A stretch of DNA of 5,206 nt from a bacterium (GTDB lineage: Bacteria; Patescibacteriota; Saccharimonadia; Saccharimonadales; HK-STAS-PATE-42), in NCBI GenBank assembly GCA_029781075.1, contig JAKOXJ010000081.1, positions 1-5,206 on the forward strand, written 5' to 3'. Both the position numbers and the translations under genes were made by a program. Of this stretch, positions 1-4,847 are shown piece after piece (the first letter of the stretch is position 1; every line of letters begins with the position of its first letter). The notes beneath the pieces are model-generated. The model had not been told where the DNA came from. It ran no database searches and saw nothing but the letters and a program-made list of their open reading frames with translations.

Positions 1-11
1 ACCCCGGATTA
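1..11. repeat. 11-bp direct repeat, left copy (ACCCCGGATTA)
   Basis: ACCCCGGATTA at the very start of the window is repeated exactly at 294-304. The two copies bracket the GIY-YIG gene and the palindrome upstream of it, giving a unit of about 293 bp. The repeat may be longer, because this copy is cut by the window edge. Confidence 0.7.
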
Positions 12-253
12 TGTATTTTAGTTCTTACGAACTCTCGCCCTCTGAATGACTTAAGCTGTTTTTCTCGCTTTAATGCTTCAGAGCGAGTGGATAATGATTC
101 TTTATAAATAAGTACCCATTCGCCCTTAAACCTTGAGGTGTAACCTTTAAGTTCGTGATTGTTGTGCTGCCTAATACGAACATTAATATCTTCGGTTTGA
201 CCAATATAGATTTTATCATGTTCTTTGTTATAGATAGCATAGACAAAATACAT
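1..253 (-). CDS. GIY-YIG family small endonuclease, 3' end cut by the window
   Basis: The frame starts at an ATG whose first base is 253 and runs 84 codons to the window edge without a stop. The protein begins MYFVYAIYNK and shows the GIY-YIG fold signatures: VYA at residues 4-6, YIG at 16-18, the catalytic-type arginine R26 in VRIRQH, and the metal-binding glutamate E64 in ALKREKQLK. It matches the short single-domain GIY-YIG group (about 80-95 residues) abundant in Patescibacteria. Members cut DNA or are of unknown role; the substrate here cannot be inferred. The last readable codons are CAT AAT CCG GGG followed by T. An identical run at 294-304 continues as CCGGGGTAG on the same strand, so if the repeat extends outside the window the gene ends there with TAG and the protein is complete at 84 residues. 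No Shine-Dalgarno is evident. Family call is firm, function is not. Confidence 0.9.
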   Translation of the reverse strand, partial: MYFVYAIYNKEHDKIYIGQTEDINVRIRQHNNHELKGYTSRFKGEWVLIYKESLSTRSEALKREKQLKSFRGREFVRTKIHNPG

Positions 254-260
254 ATGATCT

Positions 261-301
261 AGCTGCTCTACCTCCGCCAGCTGGCGGAGAGCTACCCCGG
301 A
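261..301 (-). other. tRNA-like acceptor/D-arm sequence upstream of the GIY-YIG gene
   Basis: Read on the minus strand, this stretch begins TCCGGGGTAGCTC and ends GGTAGAGCAGCT, like the 5' part of a tRNA: a 7-nt acceptor-like strand, TA, a 4-bp D stem (GCTC at 292-289 with GAGC at 268-265) and a GGTA-containing D loop. The loop is 20 nt rather than about 8 because it holds a palindrome. No anticodon arm, T arm (GGTTCGA-type) or 3' acceptor strand follows: the GIY-YIG start codon comes 7 bases later. It is therefore a fragment or mimic of a tRNA, not a functional gene. The resemblance is read by eye. Confidence 0.45.
272..289. repeat. 18-bp perfect palindrome (CTCCGCCAGCTGGCGGAG)
   Basis: The sequence equals its own reverse complement over 18 bp and is much richer in G+C than its surroundings. 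It sits in the D-loop position of the tRNA-like sequence and 18 bases upstream of the GIY-YIG start codon. It could be a nuclease recognition site, a hairpin in the message leader, or a genome-wide interspersed repeat. No T-run follows on either strand, so it is not a standard terminator. Confidence 0.8.
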
Positions 302-304
302 TTA
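294..304. repeat. 11-bp direct repeat, right copy (ACCCCGGATTA)
   Basis: This is the exact second copy of the sequence at 1-11, lying at the upstream end of the tRNA-like sequence. It overlaps the acceptor-like strand (TCCGGGG on the minus strand). Confidence 0.7.
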
Positions 305-326
305 CCTTGTCTTATTTTAACACTTT

Positions 327-500
327 TTACTTCTCGGCGGAAGATGGTCTGTGCTTAAACTTCTTTAATATCTTCTTGTAACATTCTGCACAAACGTGGA
401 GTTTTAGAGTTCTACTTTCTTCATCGGGTGGGCTAAATAGAATTGCTCCGAACTTTGTTAGCTCCTCTCCGCACATGTCACATTTTGGTCTTATAGCCAT
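327..500 (-). CDS. Small four-cysteine (zinc-ribbon-like) protein, 57 residues
   Basis: A short frame starts with ATG at 500 and ends with TAA at 327-329. The protein begins MAIRPKCDMCGEEL and ends with a lysine-rich tail. Two CxxC knuckles, C7-C10 and C37-C40 (HVCAEC), are separated by 26 residues, the usual layout for a single structural zinc site. Similar short proteins starting MAIRPKC are, as I recall them, common hypothetical genes in Patescibacteria; no function is known to me. It is divergent from the M50 protease gene, with 42 bp between the start codons. The ribosome binding site is weak (AAAAGAT). The regular coding pattern and paired CxxC motifs argue that it is real. It might bind nucleic acid or simply be zinc-stabilised; the sequence does not decide this. 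Confidence 0.8.
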   Translation of the reverse strand: MAIRPKCDMCGEELTKFGAILFSPPDEESRTLKLHVCAECYKKILKKFKHRPSSAEK

Positions 501-542
501 ATCTTTTATCTATATTAGTTCTGATAGAATTAAGGATATCAT

Positions 543-1160
543 ATGAGCCTTAGCATTACAGAAATTTTTATTGCCGTTGGAGTCTTAGCATTTTCGATTA
601 GTGTCCACGAAAGTACCCATAGTATTGTGGCCTATCTTCTAGGTGACAGGACGTCTCATGGGATGGGTAGATTTAGTTTGAACCCTATTCATCACATTGA
701 TCCATTAACAACGATTGCCTTGCCACTAGTTTTGATGCTGGCTGGTGCCCAACCATTTGCAGCCGCAAAGCCGGTGCCGATTGATACACATAGCTTAAGG
801 GGGGGAGAATGGGGTATGGCCCTAGTCGGTCTATCCGGACCGTTTTCTAATTTTGTTTTAGCTTTTTTAGCCAGCTTTGCAATACATATCTTAGGACCAA
901 CCTCGGCCTATACTCAGACTACTTTACTCTTTTTAGTACAGATTAATGTGGGGCTGGGTGTGTTTAATATGATACCTTTTCCCCCGCTAGATGGATCAAG
1001 GGCACTTTATGCTATTGCCCCAGATTTTTTAAGAGACATTATGCTACGGATTGAGCAATTTGGAATTAGCGCAATCTTGGTATTTATGTTTATTCTTTAC
1101 CCGATGATAAGCTCTTACCTACTCAAAGTAAACGAGTGGTTCTTAAATCTTTTCTTGTAG
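543..1160 (+). CDS. M50-family (site-2 protease-like) membrane zinc metalloprotease
   Basis: A 205-residue polytopic membrane protein with the features of an S2P/M50B intramembrane protease. HESTH at residues 22-26 in the first helix gives two zinc ligands and the catalytic glutamate E23. NPIHHIDP lies at 47-54 and AKPVPID at 75-81, both typical of the compact M50 group. GPFSN at 99-103 and NMIPFPPLDG at 142-151 follow, the latter supplying the third zinc ligand D150. All active-site residues are present, so it should be active, cleaving transmembrane segments of unknown substrates. There is no PDZ domain, and the length fits the minimal family form. The start is supported by TAAGG about 7 bases upstream; TGATAGAAT at 522-530 resembles an extended -10 but would leave a very short leader. 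It ends with TAG, 14 bp from the convergent mscL stop. Family is clear, substrate unknown. Confidence 0.93.
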   Translation: MSLSITEIFIAVGVLAFSISVHESTHSIVAYLLGDRTSHGMGRFSLNPIHHIDPLTTIALPLVLMLAGAQPFAAAKPVPIDTHSLRGGEWGMALVGLSGPFSNFVLAFLASFAIHILGPTSAYTQTTLLFLVQINVGLGVFNMIPFPPLDGSRALYAIAPDFLRDIMLRIEQFGISAILVFMFILYPMISSYLLKVNEWFLNLFL

Positions 1161-1174
1161 GATATATATCTGCT

Positions 1175-1507
1175 CTAGGTATTTTTTTTCTGTTCTTTCT
1201 TCTTCTGTTCTTTGTTCGACTGGTAAACGGCATTGTTAAATGTTTTTACCATCACATAGATGACAAGCATTATGACGAAGAAGTTTATTGTGCTGATAAC
1301 AAATTCACCTGGTTTAAATTGGATACCGCCAATTTCTGTTACTTTACCTTGGAGAGCACCTGTTCCGCCTAAGATCTTATCTAGGACTGGTGTAATAAAA
1401 GATAGTATAAAGTTTTCTATAAAATCTTTAAGCGCAAAACCGACTACTAGACCAGTTGCAATTACTAAAACTTCTTGTTGTCCGATTGGTTTTCTTGAAT
1501 CTGCCAT
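1175..1507 (-). CDS. mscL: Large-conductance mechanosensitive channel (MscL family)
   Basis: The 110-residue protein has the two-helix MscL plan. TM1 lies around residues 12-38 with the small-residue pore-lining pattern GLVVGFALKDF, continuing into SFITPVLDKILGG. A short periplasmic loop includes TEIGGIQFKPGEF. TM2 lies around 68-90 (STINFFVIMLVIYVMVKTFN). The tail is a lysine- and glutamine-rich segment, as behind TM2 in other MscL proteins, but it lacks the longer C-terminal helical bundle of the about 136-residue E. coli protein. The product should be a pentameric tension-gated pore that releases solutes on hypo-osmotic shock. ATG at 1507 is preceded by GGGGGTGAT about 13 bases upstream, a strong though distant match to the 16S 3' end. 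The gene seems monocistronic, with its own promoter at 1557-1586. The stop is TAG. Confidence 0.9.
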   Translation of the reverse strand: MADSRKPIGQQEVLVIATGLVVGFALKDFIENFILSFITPVLDKILGGTGALQGKVTEIGGIQFKPGEFVISTINFFVIMLVIYVMVKTFNNAVYQSNKEQKKKEQKKNT

Positions 1508-1556
1508 ATTAGAATATTTATCACCCCCAAAAGTTATGTTTTTATGGATAGATCTA

Positions 1557-1586
1557 ATATTACTCTTATGCTTAAGTGCTAGTCAA
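1557..1586 (-). promoter_or_regulatory. Candidate sigma-70-type promoter for mscL
   Basis: On the minus strand TTGACT (1586-1581) is followed after 18 bp by TAATAT (1562-1557). The -35 matches the consensus at five of six positions, the -10 at four. Transcription would start near 1550, giving a leader of about 43 nt before the mscL ATG. The -35 abuts the T-run of the hairpin behind nusG, consistent with mscL being separate from secE-nusG. Confidence 0.5.
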
Positions 1587-1626
1587 GAAAAATTGATCCC
1601 GGGGTCTGCCAATTGTCGGACCGGAA
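1587..1626 (-). terminator. Possible intrinsic terminator behind nusG
   Basis: On the minus strand, TTCCGGTC (1626-1619) can pair with GACC (1606-1603) and GGGA (1600-1597), leaving a 2-nt CC bulge and a 12-nt loop. TCAATTTTT follows directly. It lies 31 nt beyond the nusG stop and just before the mscL promoter, where a terminator is expected. The bulge and the interrupted T-run make it moderate at best. Confidence 0.35.
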
Positions 1627-1657
1627 TGATGGTTTTCTATTTTGTAAAAGAATACGC

Positions 1658-2203
1658 CTAGTGGCTTGTGACTTGAAGAGCGTCAATCTCAACCGGTGTC
1701 TCACGACCGAACATGTTGACCATGACCTTAAGCTTACCTTTTTGGCTATCAATCTCAGATATTGCTCCATCAAAGCCTTTAAATGGTCCATCATTGATGC
1801 TGATAACATCACCGATCTTAAACTGGACTTTGTGCTCAGCAACGTCGGCGTCCATACGCTTGGTGATTCTAGCTACTTCTTCATCAGAAACTGGTTGGGG
1901 ATCCTGTCCGCTGACAGCAGAGGCAAATCCGGTAACTCCAGGAGTATTTCTTACGGCAAACCAAGTTTCTTCGGTCATAACCATCTGAACAAAGACATAT
2001 CCCGGGAAGATCCTTTTGTTTACAACTCTCTTTTTACCGTTCTTTACTTCGACCTGCTTCTCTTTAGGAACAAGTGTTTGGAAGATCTTGTCAGCGAGGT
2101 CTAGGCTATCAGCACGTTGTTTTAGCGCCTCGGCAACTTTTTCTTCGTGTCCGACATGGACGTTAATAATGTACCAGTTCTTTGTTGATTGGAGAATGCT
2201 CAT
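1658..2203 (-). CDS. nusG: Transcription termination/antitermination factor NusG
   Basis: The 181-residue protein has standard NusG architecture and length. The N-terminal NGN domain starts at NWYIINVHVGHEEKVAEAL (residues 9-27) and includes KRIFPGYVFVQM near 63-74 and RNTPGVTGF near 85-93, which bind the RNA polymerase clamp. The C-terminal KOW domain covers roughly 126-178, with FKIGDVISINDGPFKGFDG and MFGRETPVEI. NusG travels with RNA polymerase, modulates pausing and Rho termination, and couples transcription to the ribosome through S10. The gene lies 38 bp downstream of secE on the same strand, the classic arrangement. ATG at 2203 is preceded by AAGAAGAT, a weak purine-rich site. The usual next genes, rplK and rplA, are absent: a hairpin and mscL follow instead. 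The stop is TAG. Confidence 0.97.
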   Translation of the reverse strand: MSILQSTKNWYIINVHVGHEEKVAEALKQRADSLDLADKIFQTLVPKEKQVEVKNGKKRVVNKRIFPGYVFVQMVMTEETWFAVRNTPGVTGFASAVSGQDPQPVSDEEVARITKRMDADVAEHKVQFKIGDVISINDGPFKGFDGAISEIDSQKGKLKVMVNMFGRETPVEIDALQVTSH

Positions 2204-2241
2204 ATCTTCTTTATTACTAATTACTTGCTATTTATTATTTA

Positions 2242-2652
2242 TTAACCTTTTAAGAAAAGTTTCTCGAACATCTTAGAAAAGAATGTATCGAGTCCAAAAA
2301 GGAACATTGCCATTACGAAACTAAAGAGGAATACAGTACCGGTAAGTTTCCATGCGGTCTTTCTATCTGGCCATGTTACCCTCTTAAGCTCACGGTATGA
2401 GTCTCGAATGTAACGGAAGAACCATTTTATTGGACCGAGCGGATTAACTCTTTTTCCTAATAAACCTTCCTTTGGTGTAGGGGTAGCCACCTCTACTGCT
2501 CCAACTTCAGAAGCTTTTTTACCAGCCTTATTTACAGCTTTAGCAACCCTACTTTCTGGACGCAGATTCTCTTCTAGGCTAGCTTTTTTAGCTGGCTCAG
2601 AGCTTTTATCTTTCTTATCTAAGAAAGCTGGTTTCTTTGGTTTTAAATTCAT
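2242..2652 (-). CDS. secE: Protein translocase subunit SecE, with a long charged N-terminal extension
   Basis: The C-terminal half, from about residue 74, is a typical minimal bacterial SecE: an amphipathic helix (WFFRYIRDSYRELKRVTWP, 77-95, with the ELKRVTWP signature at 88-95), then DRKTAWKLT and one transmembrane helix at about 104-122. SecE clamps SecY in the SecYEG channel. Residues 1-70 are a low-complexity tail rich in lysine, alanine, glutamate and proline, without helices typical of membrane segments; it is probably a disordered cytoplasmic extension. At 136 residues it is about twice a minimal SecE, and it lacks the extra two membrane helices of E. coli SecE. ATG at 2652 has AGAGAGG about 16 bases upstream, farther than usual. 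Later in-frame starts would only trim the tail. It is first in a secE-nusG unit. Confidence 0.95.
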   Translation of the reverse strand: MNLKPKKPAFLDKKDKSSEPAKKASLEENLRPESRVAKAVNKAGKKASEVGAVEVATPTPKEGLLGKRVNPLGPIKWFFRYIRDSYRELKRVTWPDRKTAWKLTGTVFLFSFVMAMFLFGLDTFFSKMFEKLFLKG

Positions 2653-2681
2653 ATTTATAGCTGTTAAACCTCTCTAAAATC

Positions 2682-2711
2682 AAAAATAACCTTAAAGTTA
2701 AGGTTATTTTT
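2682..2711. terminator. Strong inverted repeat in the secE leader, terminator-like in both directions
   Basis: AAAAATAACCTTAA (2682-2695) is followed after two bases by its exact reverse complement (2698-2711), giving 14-nt arms. With A-runs on one side and T-runs on the other it resembles a bidirectional intrinsic terminator, but the stem has only two G-C pairs. No gene on either strand ends here: secE leads away to the left and the next gene leads away to the right. On the minus strand it falls inside the predicted secE-nusG leader, followed by TTTTTGATTTT and then AGAGAGG, so an attenuator or mRNA-stability role is possible. Confidence 0.5.
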
Positions 2712-2741
2712 GTAGAATGTATTTTTGGCTTGTGCTGTCAA

Positions 2742-2771
2742 ATTATATACAAACTAATCCAGACAATGCAA
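2742..2771 (-). promoter_or_regulatory. Candidate promoter for secE-nusG
   Basis: On the minus strand a perfect TATAAT (2747-2742) lies 18 bp downstream of TTGCAT (2771-2766), a weak -35. Transcription would start near 2735, giving a leader of about 83 nt that contains the inverted repeat. A perfect TTGACA also lies at 2741-2736 on this strand but has no good -10 at 16-18 bp. The plus-strand gene starting near 2788 must be transcribed from the same 135-bp gap; TATATA at 2744-2749 is a weak candidate for it. Confidence 0.5.
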
Positions 2772-2787
2772 GTCTTTGATAAAAATA

Positions 2788-3555
2788 ATGACTGTTGTTA
2801 AAATTAGGCTTATGTTTAAAGCTTTTCTAAAAGTTAGACTTAGTTATTACTTTATTATTCTGTTTATATTCTTCGCAGGGTTACTGATGGTCCTGCCAAA
2901 ACCAGTGCTAAGTAGTTCGGCTCTTACGCTTTTTTCTATTAACTCTTTCTTGTTTGGCTTTTACTTTACGCCGGCTTTGAACAATCAGAAATCAAGGATA
3001 GAAGAACTCGGTAAGGTTATCAGAACTGAATCTGTGGCTTTATTTAAGATACTAGTCAAAACTAGAAAGATAATTGATGATAAAGTGCACGATAAGGTCC
3101 AAAAGATGATTGGTGACTATATTAGAGCCTGTGTTAGTGAAAGAAAAGCTGGTTGTGGAGAAAAAGAGTATGACAAACTAATCGGCGAACTGGTTCACTT
3201 TGACCCTAAGCATAAAGATGCTGGAGCAGTGGATAGTATCCTAGATGCCTTAGCAGAGAACCAGACTAATAGAACTACATTTGATATGACTATGGGTAGA
3301 AAGATCTATAGCAATGAGTGGTATGTGATTTTAACTTTATTTTCGGTGACATTGGCTCTCCCGATTATTGTAGATATAGGTCATAACCCAGTATTGCACA
3401 TTGTTGCATCAATGCTATGTGCAACTCTTACCCTACTACTTATAACTCTACTCAAAGTAAACTTCCTAGTGCATAAGAAAGCTAAGGGAATTTGGGCTCC
3501 AATGGAAAGCTTGCTAGAAAGTGACTTCAGAAGTATCGACGACAAAGAAGATTAA
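2788..3555 (+). CDS. Four-helix membrane protein resembling bestrophin-like DUF4239
   Basis: The protein has about 255 residues from ATG 2788; a TTG at 2776 would add four, and neither start has a clear ribosome binding site. It has two helical hairpins. TM1 and TM2 lie at about 20-36 and 45-64, and TM3 and TM4 at about 178-196 and 201-223. Between them is a soluble, helix-rich region of about 115 residues with many lysines and glutamates. This two-plus-two topology, with a conserved-looking segment after TM2 (LNNQKSRIEELGKVIRTESV) and a basic stretch before TM3, fits the bestrophin-like DUF4239 group, whose members are suspected but not proven ion channels. The match is by layout, not by a diagnostic motif, so the family call is tentative. 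The C-terminus is acidic (DDKED). The last four bases overlap the end of the convergent gene at 3552-3878. Confidence 0.75.
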   Translation: MTVVKIRLMFKAFLKVRLSYYFIILFIFFAGLLMVLPKPVLSSSALTLFSINSFLFGFYFTPALNNQKSRIEELGKVIRTESVALFKILVKTRKIIDDKVHDKVQKMIGDYIRACVSERKAGCGEKEYDKLIGELVHFDPKHKDAGAVDSILDALAENQTNRTTFDMTMGRKIYSNEWYVILTLFSVTLALPIIVDIGHNPVLHIVASMLCATLTLLLITLLKVNFLVHKKAKGIWAPMESLLESDFRSIDDKED

Positions 3556-3878
3556 GCTGGATCTGGACAATATTCTGGGTCTGAAGGACCACTCCAAGTC
3601 GCACTAGATGCTACTTTTAGCTTATACCTATCGCAACCTTCACACATTAGGGAAGCTTTCTCCCCTATTGAGTTTGCGCATGCCTGGAATGAATCGCCGT
3701 TAGATTGTCTTACCCAGGTATCACTGCGCTCTATACCTAAAGACTTAAAATCTAAGGCCTCAACTAAGCGCCAGGCGCTACATGAGCTAAGAAATACTAC
3801 ATCTGAATCTGCTTCCTTATCAAAAACAGCTGAGGCACATGTTGCTGGATTTTTTATCGAAACTAAAACTTCACCCAT
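3552..3878 (-). CDS. Hypothetical six-cysteine protein, 108 residues
   Basis: I do not recognise this protein. It starts with ATG at 3878 behind a clear GGAG seven bases upstream (GGAGTTATAGCATG), which supports it as a real gene. The six cysteines are C14, C33, C67, C79, C82 and C104; only C79-C82 (MCEGCDRYKL) forms a CxxC pair. There is no signal peptide or membrane segment, so a cytoplasmic location is likely, with the cysteines either binding metal or being incidental. Segments such as DVVFLSSCSAWRLVEALDF suggest a mixed alpha/beta fold. It follows tsaE on the same strand, separated by 64 bp containing an imperfect hairpin, and its 3' end overlaps the convergent membrane-protein gene by 4 bp. 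Confidence 0.65.
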   Translation of the reverse strand: MGEVLVSIKNPATCASAVFDKEADSDVVFLSSCSAWRLVEALDFKSLGIERSDTWVRQSNGDSFQACANSIGEKASLMCEGCDRYKLKVASSATWSGPSDPEYCPDPA

Positions 3879-3910
3879 GCTATAACTCCTTTATTAATAT
3901 TTATGAATAA

Positions 3911-3932
3911 GGTTAGCACACCAGTGCTTACC
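3911..3932. repeat. Imperfect hairpin between tsaE and the six-cysteine gene
   Basis: GGTTAGCAC (3911-3919) and GTGCTTACC (3924-3932) are inverted repeats with one mismatch and a 4-nt loop. ACCAGT also repeats directly at 3920-3925 and 3930-3935, ten bases apart. On the minus strand it lies 10 nt past the tsaE stop and is followed by TTATTC, a poor T-run, so it is either a weak terminator or an operator-like site ahead of the next gene, whose start is 33 nt further on. Confidence 0.4.
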
Positions 3933-3942
3933 AGTAAATTAC

Positions 3943-4368
3943 TTAAGCTTGCTTGAGCTTGAATTCTCTTGTGTCTTCATCGATTGTTGAGATTTGGATG
4001 GTAATTCTGTCTGTCGGAAGTACACCATGGACGGATTCTGCCCATTCGACACAAACAATCGCTTTAGGATCTTCTATGGCCTCTTTTAATTGCTCTTTTA
4101 CCAGGCCAGGTTCTGGGAGTCGATAGAAATCAAAATGATGGATGGAAAGATCATCTCTACCAGAATAAATATTAGATATTGTAAAGGTTGGACTAGAGAC
4201 GGAATCATCAGAGCCGACACCTTCTGCAAGTCCACGCATGAAGGAGGTCTTACCCGCCCCTAGATCCCCGATGAACTCAATAACTTCGCCACCCATTAGA
4301 GACTCGCCAAAGCGTTTTCCGAGCTCGAACGTCTCTTCTACGCTTTTGGTGATCTCTGTTTTTTGCAC
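3943..4368 (-). CDS. tsaE: tRNA threonylcarbamoyladenosine biosynthesis ATPase TsaE
   Basis: The 141-residue P-loop protein has the TsaE signature series: Walker A GDLGAGKT at residues 34-41, SSPTF at 58-62 (switch-like segment), HFDFYRL at 78-84, and VEWAE at 107-111 in the Walker B region. TsaE works with TsaB and TsaD to make t6A at position 37 of ANN-decoding tRNAs, its ATP hydrolysis resetting the TsaBD complex. Size is normal for the family. The start is a GTG at 4368; an in-frame TAA (the stop of the upstream gene) lies only three codons before it, and the next internal ATG would remove the N-terminal strand, so GTG is the only sensible start. There is no Shine-Dalgarno, and the 9-bp gap to the upstream gene suggests translational coupling. 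tsaB and tsaD are not in the window. Confidence 0.96.
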   Translation of the reverse strand: MQKTEITKSVEETFELGKRFGESLMGGEVIEFIGDLGAGKTSFMRGLAEGVGSDDSVSSPTFTISNIYSGRDDLSIHHFDFYRLPEPGLVKEQLKEAIEDPKAIVCVEWAESVHGVLPTDRITIQISTIDEDTREFKLKQA

Positions 4369-4377
4369 GTTGGTGGT

Positions 4378-4779
4378 TTATACTTCGCTTGCGCCATCCC
4401 ACTGGGATTTATATTTCTCTCTGTTCTCTTTGATCCACTTTCTTACAGCTTCTTCATCAGGATATTCTTCTTCACCATCGTGCTCCCTCTGCTCAAGTCT
4501 TGAGTAGTAGTCTGGAACCTCTAGAAGATGCTCATAGGCAATTCTTCCCGATGAGACGAGGTCACCTTCTGGGATAACTGCAGTCTTCTCACCGCCAAGA
4601 ACTCCTGTATGTTCAAGTTCTTCTTTTAGGCCCTGGATCCACTCTCCTAGATCAATTAGATCCCAATCTACACCAATCTCGTCTCCAACTTTTTTTGCAT
4701 GAGCCAGAGTTAAGCCCGGTATCTTCTTAGTGTAGTCTTTATTGTAGAATTTGTCGTTCCAACCTGTTTTGTCTGCCAT
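4378..4779 (-). CDS. DUF5661-like protein of unknown function
   Basis: The 133-residue soluble protein has a central region that fits my recollection of the DUF5661 family: AKKVGDEIGVDWDLIDLGEW (residues 28-47), EELEH at 53-57, and RIAYEHLLEVPDYYSRLE at 79-96. Such proteins, often described with a (D/E)LEHG...DYY pattern, are common in Patescibacteria and some phages, with no established activity. The conserved histidines and acidic residues could bind metal, but this is a guess. The C-terminus is highly charged (DGEEEYPDEEAVRKWIKENREKYK). ATG at 4779 is preceded by AGAGG ten bases upstream. It is the first gene of a leftward pair with tsaE and probably shares its transcript; no functional link is evident. 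Confidence 0.85.
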   Translation of the reverse strand: MADKTGWNDKFYNKDYTKKIPGLTLAHAKKVGDEIGVDWDLIDLGEWIQGLKEELEHTGVLGGEKTAVIPEGDLVSSGRIAYEHLLEVPDYYSRLEQREHDGEEEYPDEEAVRKWIKENREKYKSQWDGASEV

Positions 4780-4818
4780 ATTTGTATTACCTCTTTTAAA
4801 GTTAGCTTGTTTCGGGTA

Positions 4819-4847
4819 TTTTCAATCTTTGCACTGTTAATTATAAC
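4819..4847 (+). promoter_or_regulatory. Candidate promoter for the HELIH-motif gene
   Basis: TTTTCA (4819-4824) and TATAAC (4842-4847) are 17 bp apart, with four and five of six consensus matches. Transcription would begin near 4854, leaving a leader of about 20 nt. The -10 overlaps that of the opposite-strand promoter. Confidence 0.45.

Noticed and set aside
272..289. Intrinsic terminator at the GC palindrome
   Set aside because: No T-run follows the hairpin on either strand and no gene ends immediately before it.
261..301. A functional tRNA gene
   Set aside because: Only acceptor- and D-arm-like sequence is present; no anticodon arm, T arm or 3' acceptor strand follows.
1..304. CRISPR array
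   Set aside because: Only two copies of an 11-bp repeat exist, separated by a coding gene, with no regular short spacers.
1161..1170. 10-bp palindrome GATATATATC between the convergent M50 and mscL stops
   Set aside because: It is a short alternating AT run that arises easily by chance and is too weak to act as a terminator.
1136..1661. Plus-strand open frames of 78 and 133 codons
   Set aside because: They lie antisense to mscL and the region behind nusG, have no recognisable motifs, and their translations look like random read-outs of the conserved MscL sequence.
1579..1842. Minus-strand frame of 87 codons
   Set aside because: It overlaps the nusG KOW domain in another frame and has no independent coding signal.
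1613..2276. Three plus-strand frames of 86-163 codons
   Set aside because: All are antisense to nusG, whose protein is unmistakable; they are composition shadows.
4238..4507. Plus-strand frame of 89 codons
   Set aside because: It runs antisense to the 5' half of tsaE and the 3' end of the DUF5661-like gene, has a serine/proline-rich shadow composition and no motif.
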